A stretch of DNA of 64,000 bases from Cornus controversa (GCA_026545225.1 CM048853.1:42734755-42798754); one strand, 5' to 3'; numbered from the stretch's first letter, positions 34,301 to 46,560 are shown. The notes: generated by a model not told the origin, from the letters alone. Translations and numbers: made by a program.

Positions 34301-37300
34301 CAGATGGAAATGTTAGAGATTGACACTGGTACAAGGTGTTGGCACTTTGCACTGATGTTATTTGTTCTATTGAGCAAAAAGGTTTAAAATAAGAGTTCCC
34401 ATGTTTCGTAGGTTTGGGCCATTTGGCTCTAAACTTTCCTGTATTAACAATGATTCTTTTTTCTTGTTTTTGATGTCACTTGATCTCCAACCTGCAGAAG
34501 AGTTTTAATATTCTACTTGCAGATTCGTTTCCTGGATTGGTCACTGATATGTTTAGGGGTTGTATGTGTTATGTTAAGGTATTGGTGACCAGATGGGTGA
34601 AGCCCATCGAGCTGGAGAACTTTCAGAAGTACAATTGTTTGATGCAGTGAAACAATAAAATTCTGAGGGCAAATATGCAGTAAATTTCAAGAAAGATACC
34701 CGAGCTCTTCAAACTTGTGACAAAACACCCTTTATTAAAAATCCTAAATGGACGTATCCAATAGGCTTTGTAAAGGAATATGTTTGGTGGAGATACCATT
34801 TGTAATTCAGTCCAGTGGCTGGATTGTTGATTATCTACGAATGCATGAGCAGCAGCAAAGACGGTATTTGTAGATCTTTGTCTTGAGCAGTATTGAAGTG
34901 GTGTCAGACCATTGTGGGAAGAAAGTTTTAATAGTAACTTACGTATTCTTTTCTTGTGTATTTTATTTTTGAGGTTATCACTTTTTTTTTTGTTCATTAC
35001 TGTTAGAGTGCTCATGTCACTAGGTAGCCCTGTTAACTGTGTTTTAACTATGTTAACCTTAGCTGCCCTCAGAGTCATGTTACTTCTGCTAAGTAAATGC
35101 GCTTTGGCTTTTCCTTTATGAAGTTAGTAAACTAAAAAATCATATTTTTTCACTTGTTGAAGGAAAATAAGTAACTGAATGATTTTTTTGTTCATTACTG
35201 TCAGAGTGCTCATGTCACTAGGTAGCCCTGTTAACTGTGTTTTAACTATGTTAACCTTAGCTGCCCTGAGAGTCATGTTACTTCTGCTAAGTAAATGCGC
35301 TTTGGCTTTTCCTTTATGAAGTTAGTAAACTAAAAAATCATATTTTTTCACTTGTTGAAGGAAAATAAGTAACTGAATGATTTTTTTGTTCATTACTGTC
35401 AGAGTGCTCATGTCACTGGGTAGCCCTGTCAACTGTGTTTCAACTATGTTAACCTTAGTTGCCCTGAGAGTCATGTTACTTCTGCTAAGGATATGCGCTT
35501 TGGCTTTTCCTTTATGAAGTTAGTAAGCTAAAAGAGCATTTTTATTTCACTTGTTTCAACTATGTTAACCTTAGCTGTCCCAGGCTTGCAAAGATCAACA
35601 CTTTTTTCCTGCTTAAGAAATAGGTGATGGCTCTGTTTGGTTAAAGTTTTTGTTTTTGCCACGAAATTTCAGGTGGTTTCTGAGTTGGTAGAACTTTCAT
35701 GGCAATTCTTCTTCCCAATTGATCTATCAATATTACCAGTTAGCTTATTCGTTTGTTGTGTTCAACAATATATATCTTTGGAAGTTGCTACCTGATTTTG
35801 TTTTGCTCATCTTTTTCTTCTTGTTTCCAATTTTCTTTTTCTTGGTGAGTATGACACTTCTTCAATGTTAAATCAAGATCTTTTGAGAAGAGAAACATCT
35901 TCACATATTTGTGAGTTGCGCGGTGCAGAAGAGGTTGCGAAAAGTATTTTAGAACCTAGGAGGGGGGGGGGGGAATAGGATCACTTGCTCGTTTGCATAA
36001 TTTTTAATTAATTCAATTTTAAGTCCAATTAATCAAACAATTAAAGCAAGCAAAGAAATAAAGTGCAAGTAAAGAAAAGAATGCACCAGATATACGTGGA
36101 AACCCAAGACGGGAAAAACCACGGAAGGAGGCGGCACGCCTCAGGAAACCAATTCACTATGATGAAGCAAAGTACAACAGACTCTGTCTTAGTCTCACAC
36201 CCCTCTTAACTCTGTCAAGGATCTGATGCGGAACACCTCAGGCTTATGATTGCGACAATACGTCCAACTGCTGCAGACTTCCGGCTAACGTCACCACCCT
36301 TGCAGAAAGGTTGCTGGAAGAACCAAAATACTCGGCAAGTATTTTTTTCCCTTCGTAGTGCAATCTGGTCACCTTTCTTCCTCAGCAAGCAAGCAAGCAA
36401 GCGAAGAACCATCAATCCAATGTTCTGATCAGCAAATAGATTTGATACAGTCTCTGAGCAACTAATCAGAAGTAGAACACCATCCTCAATATCACTCGTG
36501 AAGTATGGATGTGTGTTCTTAAAAATATAAAGCCCTAATTATATTGTATATATTTTCTCTCTCTAACAATATTTATTCTTCAGGCTTCACCTTGTAGAGA
36601 AAATATGAATACATATATATAGGCAAGGAAATTCTAAGTCTACTTGGAAAAGAAGTTGAATACCAAAATAGAACTTTCCTAGAATCAAACCCAATAGGAA
36701 TCAGAATTTCCGTCAAAATTTGTTTCCTATTTGGAACAGGCTAAGTTGGACCGGTGCCAAATAAATAGGACCGGTGGGACTTTTTGAAAACCTGCAGAAA
36801 CTAAATTGCCGAGAAAAGTTGGACCGGTCCTAAATATTGGGGACCGGTCCTACTTTGAAAAACCCTAAATTTTGCATTTAACCCCTGGTTTTTCAAAATA
36901 GGCTCGGAACTAAAAAGTGCAGAGTGTCCTCACCATACTTACCTGTACTATATGGTGTTCTAACTGATTTGTCGACTTCCATGCACTTGAGTGTCAGCTC
37001 GAAGATGTCGATGATCGAATACAAAGAATAATCCAAAAATTACAAGTCGATCAATCAGGTTTTTGATCACCGAAATATGCCAATTACAAATTTATTTCTC
37101 ACAATATTGATTCTTTCCTGATTGGATATATGCATATGTTCATCTGATAGGCCCACATGAGATACAAGGAATTGGTGCTGGCTTCATCCCTGCTGTTTTG
37201 GATGTCAACATTCTTGATGAAGTTGTTCAAGTAAGCCTCAAAATCTTATTATCAGGCATTTAGTTCGAGGAGTTTTGAGATGATTCACATTGTCGCCTTC

Positions 37301-40300
37301 TGCATTGACTGAAGTTGCATTTGTAGTTGTACCACTAAGCGAATTGGGTTCACCTCTTACATTGAACTGCTTCCTCATTTTTATGAATTTTTTTTCTTAT
37401 TAATGTTTCTTTAATAGTAGAAGTGCTTTCAAGTCCATTTAATGGTTCTTTGAATCTTATCACGGGAGTTGAGCAAAAATAATCTTTGTAACATATTGTT
37501 TATAGTTCTCATAAAGCACATAGATAGCGGATACTTCCTTAAATTCATGCATTTATATAGGCAATAAATGGATTAAATATAGAGCAGATTTTTGGTGTTC
37601 CAAATTGATCTTGTAAGAACTTTTGATCTGGTAATATGACTGGCAAACATAAATATTATTTCAATACAGTATGTTGAAAATCAAGTTTCCCATGAAATAA
37701 TTGTCCAACCTAAGATAATTTACATAAAACAAAAGTTTGGTAATAATTGAATTGTATGAAATTATACTTGTCTTTCCAAATTTGACATCTATTGTCAAGC
37801 TAAAATTGATATAACCAAACAACCAAAAGAAGAAGCAATGAATTTCAAAATATTTTCAGAAATTAATTTAATCGTGGGTTGTCCCCTTTTTGCAATATCT
37901 TCTTGTGTATCTTTTGTTTATTAAAATATCTAATCATATTAAACAAGTATTACACTTTTTTATTATTTCATTCAATCAGTTGTTCTAGGATTCCCCTAGA
38001 TCCAAGGCCATTTTGTTAATTAACAAGTTTAATGGACTTTGGTCCTCATCAGATGTAGAAGATTATACCACCCTTGCCATATCCAAAGTATGATAGATTG
38101 GTTTGGACTAAAATTGAATTTAAATCCAATCTGTTGCATGAAATATCTCAAAAAAATTTCGCGCATGAGGTGGCCAGTATCATATACAAAACCTGAGGGA
38201 TAGTAACAACTGATAGCAACAAGCATAGAGGACAAAAGACAGAAATAAATAATTTCTAAAAGCAGAAAAGAAAGAAAAGAAAGTCCCTCTGAATTAAAAC
38301 AACATTAAATAAATGAGTACGTGTCTGGTAATACAATTTGGAAGTCCCGTAACCCAATGACCCCTTAACCAGAAAGAACAAAAGTTTGCAACCCTAAATT
38401 AAAACCAATAACCAAAGTCTCCATAAGGTTCATGATTTGAATTCTTGAAGACGAAGATAAATTCCTACCCTGAGACTAATGAGAAGAAATGTCTGCCACA
38501 ACCAACCCTAAAACTCTATCCTCGCGGTGAAACCTGTTTGAGACCTGAAATATCAACAAAGTGGGTTAGACCCACAAGCAAGTCCTATCTACTACATCCC
38601 AATCTGAGAACCAATATACATACCCACAGTATGAGGGTCATAAGAGGAGTATAGATATAACATACAAGTCCTTTCTTAACCAGTTCATGTTTTCAAAATT
38701 AAAAGTCATCTTTTACAATTATCCATCAAAACCCTTATCATAAAATAATGAACGCATTCTTTAAGTTCAGGAGAAGGAAACATCAACATGTATACTATCA
38801 AGTTTATGCAATCCTGACATGCTACTATTTTTATCCTTTGATACCTTAATAGGTATAGGTATAAACATACTGGTCATTCCCTATCTAGTTTATGTTTTCA
38901 GAAATAAAAATCATCTTATACATTGTCCCAACAAACCCTTATCATTCAACAATGAACACATTCTTTAAGTTCAAACTAAAGAAACATATGCATGCATTTT
39001 ATTAAATCTAGGCAATCCTGACATGCCACCATTATTATTCGTGATACCTTAATAGGTATTGGCAATCCTAACATGTCCATGGCAATCCTTACACGCCTCT
39101 TAAATTTTAGATACCTTAATAGGTATTGACAATCTTGACATGCCCTAGCAATCCTTACATGCCTCCTTTAACATTAGATACCTTAATAGGTATTGGCAAT
39201 CCTAACATGCCATGACAATCCTTACATGCCTCCTTAATTTTAGATACCTTAATAGGTATTGGCAATCCTGACATGCCCTGACAATCCTTATATGCCTCCT
39301 TTAACATTAGATACCTTAATAGGTATTGGCAATCCTAATATGCCATGGCAATCCTTACATGCCCCGGCAATCCTTACATGCCTCACAAACCAACTTACGA
39401 CCATAAATTAAATAAGGTGCACAATGATTGAAAATGCACAAAACATAAGGATTTAAATAATCGGATATCCAATCATCACAAGGAGATAACTCGTTCACAA
39501 ATAAACTAAACCAAGTGTATCATGGACAATTATAACTTCAAGGAGAAATAGTTAAAATAAAATACAATAATACAACCATCCATTACAGGATCAAAAACCT
39601 AATCCAGCCTCCAATGCACTCAAATCTTCGAGGGAGTCTAAACCTAACTCTAATCTAGGTTTCCGGGCCTATTCTGCTTCTAAAAACCCTATTTAATCAT
39701 TCTGGAATTTTCGAGATTCGGGGATTTTAAAAAATATCTTTCTAGTAAAAAGAAAATAAAACATAGTTTGAGGCATACTTTTACAACTGATACAACCAGA
39801 AGGGAAACTCATTTTCACTTGAAATTTAAAACTCAGATGTATTTTATCCCTATAAAGTTACCTGAATTTTTCTAGAATTTTTTGAAATTTTAAAATATTT
39901 TCTAAAATAAAGAAGGTGAAAAATCCAATTTTTAGACACTTTAAAAATCAATTGAACTATAAGGGGAGCTCATTTCGGGATGAAAATTTAAACCCAAGTT
40001 CATTTAACCTCCAGGAAGTTACAGTAAAATTTTGGGAATTTTTGGAATTATAAAAGTATTTTTAAAAAATGATTTTTTGAATTTTCAAGTTTTTCAAAAA
40101 TTTCAAAAATACAAAAAAATATCAAAACTATCCGGAATGGACCTAGAGGTGGGCCCCCGCGAGTGGGGCCCAAAAATCTCTTCCCTGGCGCTAGCACGCG
40201 CCGGCCAGGCGCATGGGGAAGTGCCCTGCGCTGGGGTTGCTTCCCCAGCGCTCCCAGCAGCGCGCTGCTGGGAACATCCCGGCGACGGTCCGGCCAACTC

Positions 40301-43300
40301 AGGCCACCGTTCGCCTCCATTTTTGAGCCGTTCTTCTCCCCTCGACGTCGGCTACCTATTGGTGTAAAAAGCCCATCCAAAATGGCCCGAATTAAAATCC
40401 CCCAATTCACAAGTTCTAGGGTTCTTCGCAAAACTTTCAAAATTTAAATCTAATTCACCAATGGTCTGATTTTCTAAGGGTCAAGGGTTGTTTGCCCATG
40501 CAATCCACAACATAAAAGATACAAATTAACATTCATCACCCTCCTAGATTCATGCTATTATGATTCCATACGTATAACCCACATATCATATATATATATA
40601 TACATATATATGCATAAACCTGTTCATGTATAAATCCCTCACATTTATTCAGATGGCATAGCAGGTCTCACGAATTTAAATCAACAGAAAACAATATCAA
40701 TTAACATACAATTAGATCCACGAAAATTTCAAGAATAATTATAGACTCAAAACCTAGACTATGCATACGGATTCAAAGGGGAAGAAAAGAATCAAACTTG
40801 CCTCTTTGACGATTCAAAATTCGTTCACCCGAACTTGTCCACCCGATCACTCCTTCGTTTACTCTCTTGGTTTCTGTGCGTAAAGCAAACGGGAGAAACC
40901 CTAGCCTCCTATTTTCTCTTGTCTTAATAATATATATTTTTTTCTAGAAAACTAAATTAACTAAAAATAAAAGAAAAGAAAATCAAATATTATAACCATA
41001 ACCCTAACCCATCAACTTAAGCATACCCTTAGCCCAACCATTCCAGCCCAGATTCCTCCCTAGCCCAATCCAAAACATTTAAAAAATTTAAATCAGACAA
41101 TACACAATCAATAAACAATTCACATAAAATGATAAAAATATGAAAGTAGAGCTATTCACATGAAATAATAAGAATCTATAAAGACAAAGAAACAATTCCC
41201 ATAAAATAATAAAATGTATAAAGACCAAACACTTCACATGAAATGATAAAATGCATAAAGAGGAAAAGCAACTCACATAAAATGATAAAAAATAGAGGCA
41301 AGGCATTTCACATGAATTAATAAAATAATATAAAGCAATTTCAATTTTAAAAATAATTGACGTTCAAATTTCCGGGGTATTACATTGCACGTGCCCATCC
41401 ACTTACTTCCTTATACGGCAATATCTATTATGTGAATTCCAGTAAATATCAACTTGGATTTCCTTACCACCAAAGGTTGTATCCTAGTGGTATCTCCTCT
41501 ACCTTCTAAATTTGAAGGTCGAGGGTTCAAGTCCTGTCAGGGACAAAAGTGGGTGTGTGAGCTATAGTAAAAAAAAAAGTGATGAATTCTTGTTTAGAGG
41601 TATTTGTTTTACACCTGTTTGTCATAACTGTATGATGAATTCAGACTGGAGAGATCATGTGTTCTTCAATTGTAAATTTGCTCAAGACATTTGGTTGTGG
41701 TTTACTGATCTGTTCAATTAGGACTGGAATAATGTGAGGAACTTTGATCAAATGGTGGAATGGTTTGTAGAGCAGTCTGATGCTAGAGCACATTGCAGGA
41801 AACTGTTGAGATTGGTCTTTACTTTCACAGTTTGGCACCTATATATGGTGGACTAGGAACCAAGAGCATCATGATAACACTTCTGTTCAATCTTCCCATG
41901 TTTCAAAACAAATCATCTGGAATGTGGTTGATACATTGGGGATTCATTTACAGGACTTGGTGGGTTTGTTTACTCTTTGAATGCTGGAGCTGTATTGATA
42001 AATTTGAGAGGGAGCTTTGTGCTGAGTTAGAAAGCTTCCTGCTGCTGTTTTGTTTCTGTGTTGTTTTCCTTTTGTAGGTTTTTTTTCTCTTGATTTCTTT
42101 GTTAGCCAATTTCTGGAAATGGGTGTTTTAGTTGTATTGTTGTAGAGAGGTTTGCCTCTCTGTTGCTTGTATGGTTGTGTGGTTGTTAATAAAAGCTTGC
42201 TTAGGAAATAAAAGAGTTGGATTTCCTTTTACCACCAAAGGGTTAATTTAGTGGTATCTCCTCGTCGTAAAGGGAAGTGTTAAGGGTTAGGGGACCTTTA
42301 TTTGCCCAAACAAAAGTAAAAAAGAACTTGGATTTCCTCTTACTCAATTGTGATGCTTTTGTAAATTTTCAGATATCGAGTGAAGAAGCTTTGGACACTA
42401 CTAGGCTTCTCGCTTTGAAAGAAGGTTTGCTGGTATGTTTTCAATTAATTAAGATCTCTTCTAATGGTCTCACATGCATTTCTGACACTCCTTTCTCTTG
42501 CTTATTGAAGTCCCCAAATTCCTTGTTGTACATACTATGTTTTTCTGTCTTCAACGTTTCCCATGTTTTGTCATGTTTGCAGTGACATTTTTTGCAGGTA
42601 GGGATTTCTTCTGGGGCTGCAGCAGCTGCTGCAATAAAGATAGGCAAGAGACCAGAGAATTCTGGGAAACTCATTGTTGTAAGTTAAATTTCTTTAATCC
42701 AACTTATATATATTCGTCTCATTATTTGTCCAGTATTTTCTCTTAAGTAGTCGTACTCCATCATAAATCTTTTATGATGGTTCAAATAATTCTTGATGTA
42801 CATGGCATGTGTACAGGCTTTTCTAGGTTTCTTGTTTTCCTCATTGCATCATCTGTTGCCATTAGGAATTGCAGACATGGAGGCTTTTTTTAAATAGTTG
42901 TATAAAAGGAGTTGAACTTTAAAGAGTATCATCAAGTTCCATACAATAAAGAGTGTTCTAGTTTGGTGAATCCTAACTCAATATGATATTAGTTAGTTGA
43001 TCTTAGTGTTAGGCTGATATTTGTAGTTAGAAATTGGATAGACCTCATTACTCTGATTAAAAACAGCATGAGGACACCAAAGTTGGATCCTTGTTTTATC
43101 AGTTAAATAATAGGGAGGGAAGGGGAGATGTGGATTGATAAAATGTCACCTTCACTTGCATTCATGGTTGTGTCATGAAGTTTGAGGTTCAATGATTCAT
43201 CAAAATGAAAGGTATCAACCTTGGGTCATATGGTGTTATAGTACAACTATTTGAATGTTAAGTGGAAGCGAGAAGTTGCAGAACTTCCCATTAAGGCCAT

Positions 43301-44301
43301 GCATTCGTATGAATCATGAATATCTCTTAGAACACTCTTGATGCAATTGCTTCTGGTTCTATTCATGGTAAATGACCAATTCCAAGATACATGGTACAAG
43401 AGGAGACATGATTGTAACATGATAGCTTGATTCCTTGGTTTAAATTTACGACATCTGTCATTGTTTTTGGAGCTCCCGGGACGAACTGGTTGCAGCAATG
43501 AACAAATAAGCTAGATGTAAGGCTCAAAAAATTCTGAAAAATGAAAGAATTTAGAAAAATTATGAACAACAAATTATATGTATCAAATAAACAATGGGTA
43601 AATTGCACTAACTTCCTGAGAGGTTTGATTTAGTTACAAAATTGTGATGAGAATGGACGGAATTACATAGACTTCCTCTAAGGTATGACATGCCATTTCA
43701 CATTATCTTTCCTGTTATCTAATCGTTAGAATCGTTAACTAAAACTGTTCAGAATACCACCTTTCCCATCTTTTAACAAAAAAATATATCCGTAAATTGT
43801 TTTACGAATCATTACTTGGTGGTAGATGAATTACACTTCATTTGCATTATATTTACATTGCATTTATATATCAAATATATTGTCAAATGTATCTATTTAC
43901 ACACACACACACACACATCTATTACACAAAAATATTTGTAATCTAAATTATATTGGGTTTGCATGCTCCAAAAACATGTCAAACCTTTGCGGACATGAAT
44001 GTGATTTTTTTGCTAGCCTATGGTCTCCATTCTTGGTTCCAAGCTTGAACCATATGTTGTAATGGGTGGACAACTAGATGACTAATAACCTTTAGTATAA
44101 ACTGTATGAACTTGATTTCCTTTTTAGTTTTTTGTCTTTTTGAATAATTCAATGGCATATGCCATTTATGTTTCTCATGTACAGGTTATTTTCCCAAGCT
44201 TCGGAGAGCGTTATTTATCTACTCTGTTGTTTGATTCCTTGCGGCATGAGGCTGAAAACATGACTTTTGAGCAAGATGTTACCCAGTTTAAAGAAGCATG
44301 A
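31355..44301 (+). CDS. OASTL: O-acetylserine(thiol)lyase / cysteine synthase, cytosolic type, copy A
   Basis: PLP enzyme joining O-acetylserine and sulfide to give cysteine. Exons: 31355-31393, 31482-31591, 31734-31791, 32126-32389, 32462-32599, 32686-32737, 37151-37230, 42373-42432, 42598-42678, 44185-44301. These give 332 aa with all GT..AG junctions in frame. PLP lysine is Lys48 (SSVKDR). The substrate loop is TSGNTG (76-81), the phosphate loop GIGTGGT (181-187), GISSGAA is at 269-274, and [10 protein letters not shown] is near the C-terminus. There is no transit peptide. The start and [14 protein letters not shown] segment resemble Arabidopsis CYSD1/CYSD2 more than OASA1, from memory. Arg112 replaces a usually hydrophobic residue in VL(L)AFGAEL. 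Introns 6 (4.4 kb, solo LTR) and 7 (5.1 kb, LTR plus SINE/L1) are inflated by retroelements. The gene appears intact. A beta-cyanoalanine synthase role cannot be excluded. Confidence 0.93.
34991..35570 (+). repeat. 198-bp tandem repeat, three units, in OASTL-A intron 6
   Basis: Units begin at 34991, 35189 and 35387 with TGTTCATTACTGT. Each contains GTGCTCATGTCACT, AACCTTAGCTGCCCT-like and CTTTTCCTTTATGAAG words. The third unit is the most diverged and has a further partial echo (TTCAACTATGTTAACC) at about 35555. The same three-unit array is in copy B, so it predates the segmental duplication. Confidence 0.93.
35910..37103. mobile_element. Solo LTR, 1194 bp, with 5-bp TSD, copy A only
   Basis: Ends are TGTGAG and CTCACA, a perfect 6-bp inverted repeat of the TG..CA type, flanked by ATATT on both sides (35905-35909 and 37104-37108). 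Copy B has the uninterrupted empty site, CAC-ATATT-GATTC, at 61276-61288. There is no primer-binding site, second repeat or coding domain, so this is a solo LTR left by recombination. It contains a run of 12 G near 35963. The orientation of the original element is not determinable here. Confidence 0.9.
38139..41384 (-). mobile_element. Solo LTR or LTR-type element, about 3246 bp, minus orientation, in OASTL-A intron 7
   Basis: Read on the minus strand it starts TGTAATACCCCGG (41384) and ends GAGATATTTCA (38139). The inverted ends TGTAATACCCC and TGAAATATCTC match at 8 of 11 positions; copy B's version ends in CCC there. Both flanks are TTGCA (38134-38138 and 41385-41389). The TGTAATA(C/T)CCC start is shared with the element at 49325 and is common among large plant Ty3/gypsy LTRs. 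No gag-pol domain was seen. It contains a tandem array (38845-39390) and a GC-rich patch (40140-40370). It is present in both segmental copies, so it predates the duplication. Confidence 0.68.
38845..39390. repeat. Tandem repeats of about 60-70 bp inside the LTR
   Basis: TACCTTAATAGGTATTGGCA followed by ATCCT.ACATGCC words recurs about six times between 38845 and 39390, with units of slightly different length. The same array is at about 63005-63555 in copy B. Confidence 0.9.
41466..41578 (+). mobile_element. tRNA-derived SINE (first copy) in OASTL-A intron 7
   Basis: The A box is TATCCTAGTGG (41480-41490) and the B box is a perfect GGTTCAAGTCC (41524-41534), spaced as in tRNA-derived SINEs. 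It ends in a 10-A tail (41569-41578). It is preceded by AACTTGGATTTCCTTAC (about 41453), a word that recurs at 42215 and 42325. Confidence 0.78.
41590..42214 (+). mobile_element. 5'-truncated L1-type LINE (zf-RVT end and 3' UTR)
   Basis: The frame around 41605-41720 reads [25 protein letters not shown], a zf-RVT pattern (C-x2-C ... H-x-FF-x-C ... W) at the end of plant L1 reverse transcriptase. It is followed by further coding-like sequence with stops. The 3' UTR has GAGAGGTTTGCCTCTC and TTAATAAAAGCTTGCTTAGG before a short A-rich end. Non-functional remnant. Confidence 0.7.
42231..42324 (+). mobile_element. Second, degenerate copy of the same SINE
   Basis: ACCACCAAAGGGTTAATTTAGTGGTATCTCCTC (given here only as the family's start pattern, 42231-42263) parallels the first SINE at 41466. 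The B box has decayed (GTTAAGGGTTAGGGG). It ends in an A-rich tail and is flanked by related words, AGTTGGATTTCCTTTTAC (42215) and AACTTGGATTTCCTCTTAC (42325), a plausible target duplication. Confidence 0.6.
43595..43775. mobile_element. Possible end of a Mutator-like element in OASTL-A intron 9
   Basis: GGGTAAATTGCACTAAC ... GAGGTTTGAT resembles the left terminus of the element at 5275 (GGGTAAATATTACTCTCAC ... GAGGTTTGAT). The matching inverted right end and a 9-bp duplication were not found. Confidence 0.3.
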
Positions 44302-46560
44302 CTTATCCTTTCTGCTGCTACTTATATTGCAGTTTGTGCTATTGTTTTGAACAATGTTTGTTTTGTAAAGATTCAAAACAACAGTTAATCTGACATCTTT
44401 TTCCTGAAATAACTCAAAAGTAAATTCTTATGAAAATCTGTTGACTTTATTGTAGTTTCAAGTTGAAATTTCCATGAAAACCCGAACTTTGAATTCAACA
44501 ATAACCTATTTTATAGCATTTCAAACTTGCCACTAGGTTTCAATAGCTTGATCTCAGATTCACCCTCCAAAACTGAACTGATTTTTTTTCCTATTTATAT
44601 AGTTTTTGCTGCTTTTTTTTTTGGTGTTTTTCTCTAAAATATCAAAAGATATGATTTCACTAATGTAGTACCAAATTATGGAAAATACCACTCTATTTTA
44701 GCTTTTGCTTGAGAGAACTACCCTTTAAACTCTCAAAAACCTTAAGGGATATGTCGATCTCTCTCTTGAGGGGTGTGTGCGCATTTGAAGGTCACCAATT
44801 GACCTTCAATTTGGTAGTTAGTTTAAATCCTATCTTATTATTATTATTATTATTTTTTTGTTCTTGTTTTGTTTTTTCTATTCCATTATTAGGCTCAATA
44901 TGGACCACTAAAAGTAAAGATTTGTTGGATAAATTCTAACAGCCGTGAGGGTTGGAATCGAGTTCTTGTAGTTGTAATTAACCTTTTAAATGTTGCATCA
45001 AATTTAATGAAGAACCTGATTTCATAAAAATTTGAAATTGCATTTGGCTTGTGTGGTCCATAAATTAGTATGAAAATTATCTTCCTGGTAAAATATAAAA
45101 AACATACGTGAAGAGTTAGTGGCCTCTAACACATTATTGGTTTGTGTAGATCATAAATTATTCTAACGTCAGGATGAAATGAAACTAGTAGTTGCACTGT
45201 CCCTTTTGATGAAAAGGGGCATTTGATATGTCATGTGAATGTGAATGCATTGTGTGTCTCTTTCATGAGATAGCTAATTATGTTATTGGTATCTTGTTTT
45301 AATATTGTACTAGTCCTTTGGTTTTGCAATCAAGATGTCATATGGGATGCACGAACACACGAATACATTCCACATAATATGAGCACGACAATATGATTTT
45401 TTTTTTTTTTAAATAGAATGCACGCAACAAGGATACATCACAAAAATAAATAAATAAAAATATATTATTATAATTAAAAATTTAAGCTTTTTCAAATTTT
45501 CAATAATACCATACACATTTTAGGAGATGTCTCCACTTTTTCTTATATTCTTCATTTCTCCTCTTTTTTTATTCTTGTTCCTCCTCCTCTTCTCGACTTC
45601 TCTCTCATTGATTGGACTTACATTTTGATACGAGAAGTGTGAACAAAGTTTCAGGCAAAAGAATAAGTAGAAGATATGAATAAGGTAATATTATTGTTGG
45701 TTTTGATACGAGAAGTGAGAACAATGTTTAAGGCAAAAGAACAAGTAGAAGATATGAATACGATTATGTTGTTGTTGGGCTTTTAAGCTTAATTTTTATT
45801 TTTACCCATTAGATTTTAAAATTCAAGTTGAGCCCGATGATTTTAAAAATAATATAGATTTTACCTATATTATTTCTTGGGACATTTTGAAATTTTCAGG
45901 TCAAAAATACCATTACATCAGCAATTTGAGTACTTGCAAAACTGATCGGGGATGTCAGTGTTACAAATGGTACACCGACATAGAGTATAGTTTTATTTTT
46001 GAAAACACGGGAGGTTCTTGTTATTTTACCCAAAAAGATATGGGTGGAACCGTGGTGGTTGACGCACTTCTCTTAGTTTCTTTTAAGCTCTACTCTTTAC
46101 GATTTCAGAAAATTAATCTTAAAACTCAATTTCGAATAACAGTCTGATTTAGCTCTTAAATTAGTAAAACAAATTATTTTATAATTTCATTAATTTTTTG
46201 TAGCTTAGTATAATTAATAGATCGAGATGCTTTACAAATTGTACTTAAATTAATTATTTTGTATAAAACAAATGTTGTATTTGCTCTAATTTGCTTTAAT
46301 GAATGAGGGGTTGATAATATGAAAATATGACCAATACTACAGTGCTAAATTTTATCACTTAGTTTATATGCTACCTAAATAAAAATAAATAAATGTTATA
46401 ATTTGAGAAATTAGAATTTTCTTAGTAGTTCATGTATTTTCAGGTAATATATAACAATGTAGGTGCATATTTCTTGGTTCTTGGCACATGCTTTTGTCCT
46501 CTCTCCAAGAATTTAAGTTCCCTCTGATTGACTAAAGCCTGCTTCTAGTAGAAAGAATAG
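44302..46560. other. 3' flank of OASTL-A and intergenic DNA
   Basis: A 78-bp tandem duplication starts at 45623 and 45701 (TTTTGATACGAGAAGTG ... GTAGAAGATATGAATA). An open frame at 45887-46147 reads CKTDRGCQCYKWYTDIEYSF and is preceded by a possible splice acceptor (TTTTCAG). I do not recognise it and there is no second exon, so it is not called as a gene. The rest is AT-rich. Confidence 0.4.

Larger units (their letters stand above)
27742..39832 (+). repeat. Segmental duplication, copy A (part visible in both copies)
   Basis: Sequence from about 27742 onward is repeated, same orientation, from about 49065 to the window end. The match covers a CT-rich leader, a 10-codon frame, the OASTL 5' region, exons 1-7 with introns, a 198-bp tandem array and part of a 3.2-kb LTR. 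Copy-specific differences: A has 28046-28955 where B has unrelated 52556-52955. A alone has the MITE region at 29030-29690 and the solo LTR 35910-37103. Position 39832 corresponds to 64000, so the true right edge is not seen. Confidence 0.92.

Noticed and set aside
34623..35078. Minus-strand 151-codon frame in OASTL-A intron 6
   Set aside because: It overlaps the 198-bp tandem array and intron sequence. The copy B equivalent is not preserved as one frame, and no domain is visible.
38845..39390. Regularly spaced repeats that might suggest a CRISPR-like array
   Set aside because: The context is a plant nuclear LTR. Unit length varies, there are no unique spacers between identical repeats, and no cas genes are present.
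40048..40440. Open frames of 94-130 codons on both strands around 40032-40447
   Set aside because: They result from the GC-rich patch of the LTR, where stop codons are rare. The translations are low-complexity Pro/Arg/Gly/Ala with no domain.
45887..46147. 86-codon frame with CKTDRGCQCYKW, preceded by TTTTCAG
   Set aside because: It looks slightly protein-like, but no family is recognised and no partner exon or promoter was seen. Noted in the intergenic entry only.
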